Below are positions 1-8,436 of a stretch of 64,000 bases of DNA, piece after piece. Positions within the stretch are counted from its first letter, which is position 1, and each line of letters starts with the position of its first letter. Below the pieces are notes generated by a model. That model saw only the letters and a list, made by a program, of their open reading frames with translations, was not told the DNA's origin and ran no database searches. This DNA is from an uncultured Christensenellaceae bacterium (GTDB lineage Bacteria > Bacillota > Clostridia > Christensenellales > Borkfalkiaceae), in the NCBI GenBank assembly GCA_910587825.1, contig CAJUNJ010000004.1, positions 81,664 to 145,663 of the forward strand, given 5' to 3'. The position numbers were made by a program, and so were the translations under genes.

Positions 1-239
1 CCCACGTCGGGGTCGGCTCCCGCGCCGAGTCCCTTTGTAAGCGCGCTTCCTATCTGAATTTTATTTTCGCAAGGCGACAGCGCAAGAATCTGGCTGTCGG
101 TGTTAACCACGTAATACTCTGCGCAGTTTATACCTGCGTCAAGCATTCTGTTTACAGCGTTATTGCCGGCTCCGCCGACGCCTATTACTTTAATTCTCGC
201 CCTTCCCGAGATATTATTCGATACCAAATCGTTAAACAT
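1..239 (-). CDS. ftsZ: Cell division GTPase FtsZ, N-terminal part (cut by window edge)
   Basis: Only the first 79 codons lie in the window. Translating from the ATG at 239 gives MFNDLVSNN, then [18 protein letters not shown], the first nucleotide-binding strand and loop of FtsZ, then VNTDSQ and [11 protein letters not shown], which match the FtsZ N-terminal GTP-binding half. FtsZ polymerises into the cytoplasmic division ring. A clear AAAGGAG ribosome site lies at about 246-252, and the gene follows ftsA by 20 bp, so the two should be co-transcribed from the promoter at 1438-1466. The rest of the protein, including the tubulin signature, is outside the window. Confidence 0.95.
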   Translation of the reverse strand, partial: MFNDLVSNNISGRARIKVIGVGGAGNNAVNRMLDAGINCAEYYVVNTDSQILALSPCENKIQIGSALTKGLGAGADPDV

Positions 240-259
240 ATTATTCTCCTTTAAGGAAA

Positions 260-1399
260 TTATTTTTTAAAAAAATGAGTCGAACCCGCATCGTCAAGCG
301 CCGTGTTCAACAAACTTAACAACGATGAAAAATGAGGTTTATCGTAATAAGGAACTTTCGGTGCAATTATTTCCACGTTTTTAACAAGCCTGTTTGAAAG
401 ATGCTCCGCCGTACCCCTTATACTTTTTACACCCTCGCCCGTGATATTTATTGTCTTTCCGTCAAGATTTTTACCTGTAAAACTCTGACGGCAAACTTCA
501 ATCGTTTCGCAAATTCCGTCAAGTCCTTCGCGTATTTTATCGCGCAAAAGCACGGTTGAAAACTTGTAAGTTTTGCCTTCGTATATGTATTCTTCTATAC
601 TGCCCAACGTTTCCTTTGCGTTGAGATTTACAAGCGACAGATAGGCAACCGCAACGTCGAAAGGTATTTCAAGTTCGGTCATAAGATATACCGCAATATG
701 CCCTATGCCCACAGAAAACGATTCGCTGTACGCAAGCCCGTTTCCGCATATTACACTGTAAGAAGACGAAATGTAGCCAAGGTCGAAAAGAACGGCATAC
801 TCGTCGCGCTGTTCGGGTTCGACAAGATACACGGCCTCTGCGTAAACGGTTGGAATAAGGTTAATTTCGGTAATATCCTTAAACCCCTTAAACGCTTTCA
901 AAAGGACATTTATAAAACTGTTTTTACATCTGTAAAAGCTGAATTTACCTTGCAAACTGTCACTGACTTCCCCGACGGGGTCGATAATTTTACGCTTGTC
1001 CGACAATACGTAATAAAGACAGCTGTGACGGATTGTCTGATATTCGTCGGTATCCTGCGGGGCGGACATACCAGCAAGATAATCGCACTCCGCACGCGTG
1101 ACTTTTTTGGAAGATTTAAAACTCATAACCTTCCCGTCGACAACTATCTTTGTGAATTCGCCGGGCACCCCAACGTAAAAAGATTTTATTCCGCCCGCGG
1201 AAGAAGCCGTACTTCTTACCGCATCCTTAACCGCGTTTATAAAGCTGTTTTCGTCGATAAGCTCGCCTTCGGCGTAACCGTCATAGGCACAGGTGTATTT
1301 GCTCTTAATTATAAACGTATTGTTAACGCCTCTCTCACCGACTGCCGCAGTAATTTCGGATGAGCGTATATCCAACACAGCCACGCTCTTTTTGCGCAT
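260..1399 (-). CDS. ftsA: Cell division protein FtsA
   Basis: 379 aa. FtsA is the actin-like (ASKHA) ATPase that tethers FtsZ to the membrane and recruits later division proteins. The N-terminus [18 protein letters not shown] is the phosphate-1 strand of the fold, [17 protein letters not shown] is the phosphate-2 segment, and [12 protein letters not shown] near the C-terminus is the adenosine motif. It is shorter than the usual 410-440 aa, and the C-terminal end is not an obvious amphipathic membrane helix. It sits directly upstream of ftsZ and has its own consensus promoter, separated from ftsQ by a terminator. The ribosome site is weak (GGGCGGTG). Divergent, but the identity is firm from sequence and context. 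Confidence 0.93.
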   Translation of the reverse strand: MRKKSVAVLDIRSSEITAAVGERGVNNTFIIKSKYTCAYDGYAEGELIDENSFINAVKDAVRSTASSAGGIKSFYVGVPGEFTKIVVDGKVMSFKSSKKVTRAECDYLAGMSAPQDTDEYQTIRHSCLYYVLSDKRKIIDPVGEVSDSLQGKFSFYRCKNSFINVLLKAFKGFKDITEINLIPTVYAEAVYLVEPEQRDEYAVLFDLGYISSSYSVICGNGLAYSESFSVGIGHIAVYLMTELEIPFDVAVAYLSLVNLNAKETLGSIEEYIYEGKTYKFSTVLLRDKIREGLDGICETIEVCRQSFTGKNLDGKTINITGEGVKSIRGTAEHLSNRLVKNVEIIAPKVPYYDKPHFSSLLSLLNTALDDAGSTHFFKK

Positions 1400-1437
1400 A
1401 AGCTTACACCGCCCTGACTAAAAAATATTACTATATG

Positions 1438-1466
1438 ATTATATAATAGTGTAACTGAATTGTCAA
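1438..1466 (-). promoter_or_regulatory. Sigma-A promoter for ftsA-ftsZ
   Basis: On the minus strand TTGACA (1461-1466) is followed after exactly 17 bp by TATAAT (1438-1443), ending about 39 bp before the ftsA start. Both hexamers are perfect consensus, so ftsAZ can be expressed strongly and independently of the upstream wall-synthesis operon. Confidence 0.85.
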
Positions 1467-1477
1467 CTGAAACAAAC

Positions 1478-1506
1478 AAAAAAGCGGTTGAACCAACCGC
1501 TTTTTT
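1478..1506 (-). terminator. Rho-independent terminator after ftsQ
   Basis: GCGGTTG and CAACCGC form a 7-bp stem with a 3-nt loop, extended by A and T runs on either side. It lies 18 bp past the ftsQ stop and immediately before the ftsA promoter, so it separates the two transcription units. Confidence 0.85.
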
Positions 1507-1523
1507 TAAATTGCGCCAACGCA

Positions 1524-2285
1524 TTAAATTTTCGAATAATCTGCGTTTATCAAACCGTTTTCCCCGCCTATACGGTAACTTCTTATAGTTCCGCTTAACT
1601 TCTGCCTGTCGGTAAGCGTAACAAATTTTTTATAAGCTTCGTTTATCTTTTCCGCAGTGTCGGCAGAATAATCGACAATCTGTATTTTAAGCCCGCAACG
1701 GAGATTGAAATACAGCCTTTCGGTATAGCCTTCTATTTCGGGTGAGGAATCGATAGAGATGGCCGCCACAAGAGAACGTAAACCGCCGAACGAAGACTTA
1801 AACATTCCGGCAATATGCGCAACACTTTCAATCTTATCAATAGGCACAGCCAAAAGTTCAACGTTTGGCGTACCGTCGTTGACGTTGTTGTTTTCGGCGC
1901 TGTTTCTCAAATGCCTGCCGTCGCTGTCGTACATCGAGTACATTCCGCCCACCGACACCGAAAAAGTTTCAAGCCTTTCCCTTAGCGAAATATTTATCGT
2001 ACAGGGATATTTCTTTTCGAACGAATCAAGAGTATAATTGCTGTCCTTAACAATTCCCGCAACAGACTTTTCACCGACAAACAGTATACTTTCACCTTTA
2101 AACACTTCCAGCGAAGTTTTTGCATTATTAAAACTTTCGCTGTATATTTCCGATTCGGCGTCGGCATACGTAATCATAGTCACGTTGATATTGCGCACTG
2201 CGAATATCATACCGAGACTTATTACGATTGCAGCAAAAAAGACCAGACCTATAAGTAAAACAATTATTTTTCTTACGTATTTCAT
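1524..2285 (-). CDS. ftsQ: Cell division protein FtsQ/DivIB-like
   Basis: 253 aa. Residues about 5-30 form one membrane helix after a short basic N-terminus (MKYVRK), followed by an extracytoplasmic POTRA-like segment (VRNINVTMITYADAESEIYSE) and a beta-rich domain. This is the architecture of FtsQ/DivIB, which binds FtsL and FtsB-type partners and links wall synthesis to the ring. Sequence conservation is low, as usual in the family; position between murA and ftsA supports the call. Only 4 bp separate it from murA, so the two are co-transcribed. It is the last gene of the unit and is followed by a strong terminator. Confidence 0.85.
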   Translation of the reverse strand: MKYVRKIIVLLIGLVFFAAIVISLGMIFAVRNINVTMITYADAESEIYSESFNNAKTSLEVFKGESILFVGEKSVAGIVKDSNYTLDSFEKKYPCTINISLRERLETFSVSVGGMYSMYDSDGRHLRNSAENNNVNDGTPNVELLAVPIDKIESVAHIAGMFKSSFGGLRSLVAAISIDSSPEIEGYTERLYFNLRCGLKIQIVDYSADTAEKINEAYKKFVTLTDRQKLSGTIRSYRIGGENGLINADYSKI

Positions 2286-2289
2286 TTGG

Positions 2290-3546
2290 TTAAACGGTTA
2301 CTCTTACGATATCCGCCCCGAGTTTTCTTAGTTTATACTCGAAAGAGCCGTACCCCCTGTCGATGTGGGAAATATCCATAACTTCGCTTCTGCCTTCGGC
2401 GGCAAGCCCCGCAAGTACGAGAGCCGCCCCGCCGCGCAAATCGTGAGCCAGAACTTGCGCACCCTTAAACTTATCGACGCCGCGTACAAAAGCGTTTCTA
2501 CCGAACACTGTTACGTCCGCACCCATCTTCCTGAGTTCCGGAACGTACTTAAACCGCGTTTCGAAAAGATTTTCGGTAACAATCGAATGTCCCGTGCAAA
2601 TACAGCAAAGAGCCGTAAACTGCGCTTGCAAATCCGTAGGGAACCCCGGATAAGGCTGGGTTTCGATAGTTTTGACGGAAGTAAGTTTTCTGTGATTTTC
2701 CAATACTATTTTATCATTATCGATACGTATTTTGCAACCGTTTTCCGTAAGTTTATGTATTAAAGAACTGATATTTTCCGGATATACGCCTTCTGCGGTT
2801 ATTTCCCCGCCGCACATCGCGGCGCCTATCAGAAATGTACCCGCCTCTATTCTGTCGGGAATTGGTTTATATTCGCAACCCGAAAGACTTTTGACTCCTT
2901 CTATGACGATTGTACCGCTTCCCGCGCCCGCAACTTTTGCCCCTATTAAATTTAAAAAATTCTGCAAATCTTCTATTTCGGGTTCGCGGGCGGCGTTTTT
3001 TATTACGGTAACGCCTTCCGCCTTTACGGCGGCAAGCATTATGTTTTCGGTTGCGCCGACGCTCGGGCAGTCAAGCATTATTTCGTTACCGCTCAGTTTA
3101 TCGCATTTGCAAAGTATGTAACCGTTTTTTTCCGTTATCTTGACGCCGAGTCTTTTAAGTCCCGTAAGATGCAAATCAACAGGTCTTAAACCTATGTCGC
3201 ACCCGCCCGGATAGGCTATTTTTGCGGACCGGAAACGGGAAATTACCGACCCGAGCAAAAATACAGAAGACCGCAGTTCGTGCGCAAGCGCACTCGGTAT
3301 TTCAAAACAGTCCGCCGAAGAACTGTCGATTATAATATTATTACCGTCATAAACCGCTTTACAGCCGAGGCAAGAGAGAATATTTACCATATTTCTCACG
3401 TCGGATATATGCGGGACGTTTACAAGCGTGACTTTTTCGTCGGTTAATACCGACGCCGCAAGTATAGGAAGCACGGAATTCTTTGCGCTTTGGATTTCCA
3501 CGTTTCCATATAACTTGTTTCCTCCGTTTATTATGTATTTTTCCAT
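2290..3546 (-). CDS. murA: UDP-N-acetylglucosamine 1-carboxyvinyltransferase MurA
   Basis: 418 aa, the usual length. MurA transfers enolpyruvate from PEP to UDP-GlcNAc in the first committed step of peptidoglycan synthesis. Visible landmarks are the N-terminal KLYGNVEIQSAKNSVLPIL strand-loop, the active-site loop PGGCDIGLRPVDLHL, in which the Cys corresponds to the fosfomycin-target cysteine, and DLRGGAALVLAGLAAEG near the C-terminus. Because that Cys is present, the enzyme should be fosfomycin sensitive (inference). It occupies the place where many Clostridia carry murG and murA; murG is absent here. A TATAAT-like sequence and a small GAGTAT/ATACTC inverted repeat lie in the 56 bp upstream, but no good -35 box. 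Confidence 0.97.
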   Translation of the reverse strand: MEKYIINGGNKLYGNVEIQSAKNSVLPILAASVLTDEKVTLVNVPHISDVRNMVNILSCLGCKAVYDGNNIIIDSSSADCFEIPSALAHELRSSVFLLGSVISRFRSAKIAYPGGCDIGLRPVDLHLTGLKRLGVKITEKNGYILCKCDKLSGNEIMLDCPSVGATENIMLAAVKAEGVTVIKNAAREPEIEDLQNFLNLIGAKVAGAGSGTIVIEGVKSLSGCEYKPIPDRIEAGTFLIGAAMCGGEITAEGVYPENISSLIHKLTENGCKIRIDNDKIVLENHRKLTSVKTIETQPYPGFPTDLQAQFTALCCICTGHSIVTENLFETRFKYVPELRKMGADVTVFGRNAFVRGVDKFKGAQVLAHDLRGGAALVLAGLAAEGRSEVMDISHIDRGYGSFEYKLRKLGADIVRVTV

Positions 3547-3602
3547 ATTAACTCCGAGTATTTAAAATATACTCCATTATATGGAAAAACGGCTTTCAGT
3601 TG

Positions 3603-4703
3603 TTAATCGCCGCGCGACACGTTATACAGCACGCCCATTGACGCCATTGTGATTATAAGCGATGTATTTCCGCTGCTTATAAGCGGAAGAGGCAAGCCCG
3701 TAGGCGGTATTGCGCCGCTTACGACAAGCGCGTTAACAACCACCTGTATTCCGTAAACGAGCGTAAAGCCGGAAGCAAGCAAAAAACCGAATTTGTCTTT
3801 ACTGTTCTTAGCTATCTTAAAGCCGCGGTAAATTATAAACCCGCAGAAAAAAAAGAATATCAGAAGACCGACAAAACCAAGCTCTTCTCCCATAATCGAA
3901 AGGATAAAATCACTTTCGGCAAAGGGCAAAAACCTGTATTTTTGCGTGGAATTGAAAAGTCCCGTCCCGAACGGTCCCCCGTTACCCAGCGCATAAAGCG
4001 ACTGTATAAGCTGATACCCTTCATCCTTCGGCGAAGCCCACGGGTCTATAAAAGCACTTAATCTTTGCAAACGGTAAGGTTCGAGAATTATCAGAAGAGG
4101 AACGGCGATAATAAACGGCGCAAGTACTACGGCAAAAGTTTTTAAATTTGTCCCGCTTAAAAAAATAAGCCCGAGCATAAGCATCCCCACGCACATCGTT
4201 ATCGACATATTGGGTTCGATAATGATAAGCAGGCAGAAAACCATACCCATACCGAGTACGGGCAGAACACCCTTTACCGTTTTGACTTTTTCGTAATTTT
4301 TCGCAAAATAGGCGGCAGTAAACAAAGCATAAGCGTATTTCGCAATTTCCGAAGGCTGTATAGTCACACCGCCAAACCCAATCCAACGCGTTGCGCCGTA
4401 ATTTGTAATACCGACGCCGGGGACGAATACGAGAACAAGCAATATGACGGCAATTATAACTGCGGGAAATCTGAACCCGATAAGCTTTCTGTACGGCAAA
4501 AAACTTACGCCTATCATTGCGGCAGTACCGAGAACCACGCCCAAAATTTGTTTTTTTACAAAATACAGACTGTCGCCGTACTGCACTTCGGCAGTATACG
4601 AACTTGCCGAGTATATCATAAGACACCCGAAGCAAGCCATTGCGAAAACACAGATTAAAAGCGGGATATCTCCCGCTTTTTTGCTAAATTTCAGACGCTT
4701 CAT
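3603..4703 (-). CDS. ftsW: Lipid II polymerase FtsW (SEDS family)
   Basis: 366 aa, about ten membrane helices. SEDS proteins polymerise lipid II glycan strands, FtsW at the septum together with a class B PBP. Markers are MACFGCLMIYSAS in helix 1, WIGFGGVTIQPSEIAKYA (the family PSE motif), the long periplasmic loop ending DFILSIMGEELGFVG, and GLPLPLISSGNTSLI near the C-terminus. The start overlaps the end of murD by 20 bp, so the genes are translationally linked. The cognate transpeptidase is encoded at 8437-10188 in the same operon. Confidence 0.95.
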   Translation of the reverse strand: MKRLKFSKKAGDIPLLICVFAMACFGCLMIYSASSYTAEVQYGDSLYFVKKQILGVVLGTAAMIGVSFLPYRKLIGFRFPAVIIAVILLVLVFVPGVGITNYGATRWIGFGGVTIQPSEIAKYAYALFTAAYFAKNYEKVKTVKGVLPVLGMGMVFCLLIIIEPNMSITMCVGMLMLGLIFLSGTNLKTFAVVLAPFIIAVPLLIILEPYRLQRLSAFIDPWASPKDEGYQLIQSLYALGNGGPFGTGLFNSTQKYRFLPFAESDFILSIMGEELGFVGLLIFFFFCGFIIYRGFKIAKNSKDKFGFLLASGFTLVYGIQVVVNALVVSGAIPPTGLPLPLISSGNTSLIITMASMGVLYNVSRGD

Positions 4704-6042
4704 TCATTCCTTCCACAAGCATTCTGAACGCGTCTCCGCGCTCTTCATAATTGGAAAAACTGTCGAAGCTCGAACTTGCGGGACTTAAAAGCACTTTCTG
4801 TCCGGGCTTTGCTATGTAACGGGAAATACGGACGGCAGTTTCAAATTCCGAACAAAGCGAAAAACTTGTAAAACCGCACTGTATTGCCGAATTGAGAAGC
4901 TTAAACCTGTTTTCGCCGTAAATGACGGCGTGAATTACCTTACTTTCCTTAAACGCATCAAACAGCGGCGCGTAATCGTATCCCTTATCTTTCCCCCCCA
5001 AAAGAACGACCGTCGGCTCATCCATAGCTCTTACGGCTTTGACCGTTGCGTCGACGTTTGTTCCCTTGCTGTCGTCAATGTAAATTATACCGCCAACCTT
5101 GCCCACTACTTCGATACGGTGTTTTATTCCTTTAAAACCGCATATCGCCTGAGCCGTTTTTTCCCTGTCCAGCCCGAGAATGTGCGCAACCGCAACACAC
5201 GCCAAAGCGTTGTAAACGTTATGGGCGCCGTTTAGCGTCATTTGGCTTACGTCAAAATATTTTTCGCCGTTGAAATATACGCTGCCGTTTTCGAAATATG
5301 CCCCGTCGATACGACCCTGCATCGAAAAGAAAACCGTTTTTGCTTTCGTCGAACGGGCAAACCCCCTTACCACTTCGTCGTCATAATTCAAAACCGCATA
5401 TTCGCTTTCACGCAGGTTTCGTAATATTTTGCTTTTGAGATATATGTAATTCTCCATATTGTAGTGACGGTTGAGATGGTCTTCCGTCACATTGGTAACA
5501 ACCGCAACGTGCGGGCGCAAACTTGAAAGCGTTTCAAGCTGGAAAGAAGATATTTCTATTACCGCATAATCGTTAAAATCTAAATTTTCAACCTCTCCCA
5601 CCAATGGCGCGCCGATATTGCCGCAAGCCACGCTGTGAAGTCCGCAGTTTTCAAGTATACCGTTAAGCATAGATACCGTGGTAGTCTTGCCGTTTGTTCC
5701 CGTCACCGCAACAGCCGTTGCACGCAAATACAGAGCGCCGAGTTCTTCTTCGCCTATAATAGCTTTTCCTTGCTTTCTGAACGCAACGGGAAGCGGATTG
5801 TCTATTGGAATACCCGGACTTAAAACGAGTATATCGCATATCGAAGTTGCGTCGATAAAACTTTCCGCCGTGACGATATGCGCGCCCAATGCGGAAAGTT
5901 CGTTCATAACGGAGACAATGTTGTCGCTTACCACGTCGTCGTAAAGGTAAACCTCCGCCCCGCGTTCAAGCAAAAAACGGGCGGAGCATTGACCCGATTT
6001 CGACATACCTGCTACTAAAAATTTCTGATTTTTGAAATACAT
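4684..6042 (-). CDS. murD: UDP-N-acetylmuramoyl-L-alanine--D-glutamate ligase MurD
   Basis: 452 aa. Cytoplasmic ATP-dependent ligase that adds D-glutamate to UDP-MurNAc-L-Ala. It shows the Mur ligase layout: an N-terminal Rossmann-like UDP-binding domain (FLVAGMSKSGQCSARFL), the ATPase loop VTGTNGKTTTVSML, the NVTEDHLNRH motif and a C-terminal domain with YIDDSKGTNVDATVKA. Lies 6 bp downstream of mraY and overlaps ftsW. Confidence 0.96.
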   Translation of the reverse strand: MYFKNQKFLVAGMSKSGQCSARFLLERGAEVYLYDDVVSDNIVSVMNELSALGAHIVTAESFIDATSICDILVLSPGIPIDNPLPVAFRKQGKAIIGEEELGALYLRATAVAVTGTNGKTTTVSMLNGILENCGLHSVACGNIGAPLVGEVENLDFNDYAVIEISSFQLETLSSLRPHVAVVTNVTEDHLNRHYNMENYIYLKSKILRNLRESEYAVLNYDDEVVRGFARSTKAKTVFFSMQGRIDGAYFENGSVYFNGEKYFDVSQMTLNGAHNVYNALACVAVAHILGLDREKTAQAICGFKGIKHRIEVVGKVGGIIYIDDSKGTNVDATVKAVRAMDEPTVVLLGGKDKGYDYAPLFDAFKESKVIHAVIYGENRFKLLNSAIQCGFTSFSLCSEFETAVRISRYIAKPGQKVLLSPASSSFDSFSNYEERGDAFRMLVEGMNEASEI

Positions 6043-6048
6043 TTTTCC

Positions 6049-6993
6049 TCACACAAACAACAGACATATTATTCCGACAACGGCGGTTATAAGCACGTAC
6101 GCATAAGTAACTTTGCATTCCGTATAACCCTTCATCTGAAAATGATGATGAAGCGGAGCCATTAAAAACACCCTGCGCCTTGTCCGTTTATAATATATTA
6201 CCTGAACTATGACGGATATTCCCGAAACCACGAACATTATCCCGAGAATGGGAATATACAGAGAATTACCCGAAAAAACAGATATACAAGAAATCAGTCC
6301 GCCGAGCGAAAGCGAACCCGTGTCACCCATAAACACGCAGGCTTTGTTAACGTTAAAAAACAAAAACGCGGCCAACGTTCCCACGGCAATAAAACACAGC
6401 GACGACATACCGGCATTCTGAACAATAAGCATAAGTCCTATGACGGCAAGATAGGCAAGGCTTGTCCCGCCCGCAAGACCGTCGAGTCCATCGGTTAAAT
6501 TCACACAGTTTACCGTTGCGATAAAAATTACTATGACAAGCGGAATTATTCCCCAGCTTACGTCGACCGATAACCCTCCGCCGAAAGGAACGTACAGTTG
6601 CGTCAGTTTGTTTAAGTAACAGTAAACGGCGGCAACGACGGCAATAGCCGTCTGGAAAATTATTTTCTGATAGGGTTTCAGCCCCTCGTTTTCTTTGCGG
6701 GAAATTTTAAGAAAATCGTCCAGAAAGCCCACAACCGTAAATCCGCCCGTAACGGCAAGGGTAAGGTTTACCCTGCCGTCGCGTACGCTGTAAAAACACA
6801 ATGCAACTATTATAATTGCAGAAATAAAGGCAAGACCGCCCATTGTAGGCGTTCCTCCCTTATCTTTATGTTCCTTTACATAACCGAGAATATATTGACC
6901 TGCTTTCAAGCGCTTTAAAAGAGGAATAATTATCAGAAGCAATAAAAACGCCGCAAAGAACGCAATAAGAATTAATGTAAAATTAGTTTTCAT
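6049..6993 (-). CDS. mraY: Phospho-N-acetylmuramoyl-pentapeptide transferase MraY
   Basis: 314 aa integral membrane enzyme that transfers phospho-MurNAc-pentapeptide to undecaprenyl phosphate, giving lipid I. Key signatures are HKDKGGTPTMGGLAF, GFLDDFLKISRKENEGLKPYQK with the catalytic aspartates, NLTDGLDGLAGG, FMGDTGSLSLGG and APLHHHFQMKG. All expected active-site blocks are intact. It sits directly after murE (4 bp gap); murF, which usually separates them, is missing. Confidence 0.97.
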   Translation of the reverse strand: MKTNFTLILIAFFAAFLLLLIIIPLLKRLKAGQYILGYVKEHKDKGGTPTMGGLAFISAIIIVALCFYSVRDGRVNLTLAVTGGFTVVGFLDDFLKISRKENEGLKPYQKIIFQTAIAVVAAVYCYLNKLTQLYVPFGGGLSVDVSWGIIPLVIVIFIATVNCVNLTDGLDGLAGGTSLAYLAVIGLMLIVQNAGMSSLCFIAVGTLAAFLFFNVNKACVFMGDTGSLSLGGLISCISVFSGNSLYIPILGIMFVVSGISVIVQVIYYKRTRRRVFLMAPLHHHFQMKGYTECKVTYAYVLITAVVGIICLLFV

Positions 6994-6997
6994 TTTT

Positions 6998-8434
6998 TCA
7001 GCCGATTATTTTTTTTATGACCGCATTGTCATTATAGCTATGTTTTATTCCCATAATCTCCTGATAATATTCTCCGCCCTTACCGGCAACAAGCAATATA
7101 TCGTCCTTTTCAAGTAAATTAATCGCGTATTCTGTAGCCGTCTCGCGTTCTGTAACGGTAACGTATCTTCTGCCCGTCGGTTTGATACCCGCTTCTATAT
7201 CGGAAATAATATCGTATGGGTCTTCATATCTTGGGTTATCGGAAGTAACTATACATAAATCGGCGTATTTTGCGACAATTCCGCCCATAATAGGGCGTTT
7301 CGACTTGTCCCTGTTACCGCCGCAACCGAAAAGACAATACAATTTACCGCGGCAAAATTTTTTTAGCGATTGCAAAGATTTTTCCAATCCGTCGGGCGTA
7401 TGCGCAAAGTCGACGAAAATATCCGCACCGTTATACTTAGCAACGTGTTCAAGTCTGCCCGCAACGGTTTTAAGATTTTTAAGACCTTTTGCTATATCAT
7501 CAGTCTCAATCTTTAAAATTTTGGCACACGCCGCCGCACCCATTGCATTGTAAACGTTGTGCAGAGCAGGCACGTTTAAATGTATATCGTAAAGTTCGTC
7601 AAAGAGATTGATAACAAAATCCGAACCGTCGATTTTCTCCCGCACATCTACCGCAAATACGTCTGCGGGATTTTTAAGACCGTACCCGACGGCGTTTTTT
7701 ACGCCTGACAGCAGTTCGCGCCCGAGCGCGTCGTCGGTATTTACAACCGCATAACCGCACCGCCCCTCCCTGAACATTAATTTTTTGCTTTCGGCGTAGT
7801 CGTGCATATTGCCGAAAAAGTCGAGATGGTCCTGCGTACAGTTAGTAAATATCCCGACTTCGTAATGCAGTCCCGCTATTTTATTGAAATACAGTGCGTG
7901 TGCGGATACTTCCATAAACACATACCCGACGCCGCAGTTCACCATATCGGCGAATATCGAATGAAGAAATATCGGGTCGGGAGTAGTTAACTCCGGCGAC
8001 ACGAACTTTTCGGCATAGCTGATGCCGAGCGTCCCTATCACGCCTACGCTTTTACCCGCAGTCTTAAAAATACTTTCAAGCATAAACGTCGTTGTCGTTT
8101 TTCCGTTTGTACCCGTCACGCCGATTAGCTTCAATTTTTTATCCGCAAATCCGAAAAAAGCGCGTGCCGCCGTAGCTATACTGCCCCTTCCGCTGTTTAC
8201 GATTATCTGCGGAAGCGGACAGTCAAGTTTTCTTTCGCAAACAAGAGCAACCGCACCGCGTTTTTCCGCATCGCGGGCAAAGTCGTGTGAATCGTGGTCT
8301 TTTCCCTTATAACAGAAAAACAAATCGCCTTCGCTTATTTTTTCACTGTCGGCACACAGACCCGTAATTTGGGTTTCCGCGTCGCCGTAAAAACTTTTGT
8401 ATTCCAGATATTTTAAAAGTTCGCTTATTTTCAT
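6998..8434 (-). CDS. murE: UDP-MurNAc-tripeptide synthetase MurE (meso-DAP type)
   Basis: 478 aa Mur ligase that adds the third stem-peptide residue. The ATPase loop is VTGTNGKTTTTFMLES, the carbamylated-lysine region is AESKKLMFRE, and the C-terminal domain contains VTSDNPRYEDP. In MurE enzymes the DNPR motif reads out meso-diaminopimelate, while lysine-type enzymes differ there, so the wall should be meso-DAP type (established family rule applied here). Two bp separate it from the transpeptidase gene upstream. Confidence 0.96.
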   Translation of the reverse strand: MKISELLKYLEYKSFYGDAETQITGLCADSEKISEGDLFFCYKGKDHDSHDFARDAEKRGAVALVCERKLDCPLPQIIVNSGRGSIATAARAFFGFADKKLKLIGVTGTNGKTTTTFMLESIFKTAGKSVGVIGTLGISYAEKFVSPELTTPDPIFLHSIFADMVNCGVGYVFMEVSAHALYFNKIAGLHYEVGIFTNCTQDHLDFFGNMHDYAESKKLMFREGRCGYAVVNTDDALGRELLSGVKNAVGYGLKNPADVFAVDVREKIDGSDFVINLFDELYDIHLNVPALHNVYNAMGAAACAKILKIETDDIAKGLKNLKTVAGRLEHVAKYNGADIFVDFAHTPDGLEKSLQSLKKFCRGKLYCLFGCGGNRDKSKRPIMGGIVAKYADLCIVTSDNPRYEDPYDIISDIEAGIKPTGRRYVTVTERETATEYAINLLEKDDILLVAGKGGEYYQEIMGIKHSYNDNAVIKKIIG

Positions 8435-8436
8435 AA

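Noticed and set aside
3547..3602. Separate promoter for murA
   Set aside because: A TATAAT is present but no acceptable -35 box 16-18 bp upstream; the gene is probably served by the operon promoter.
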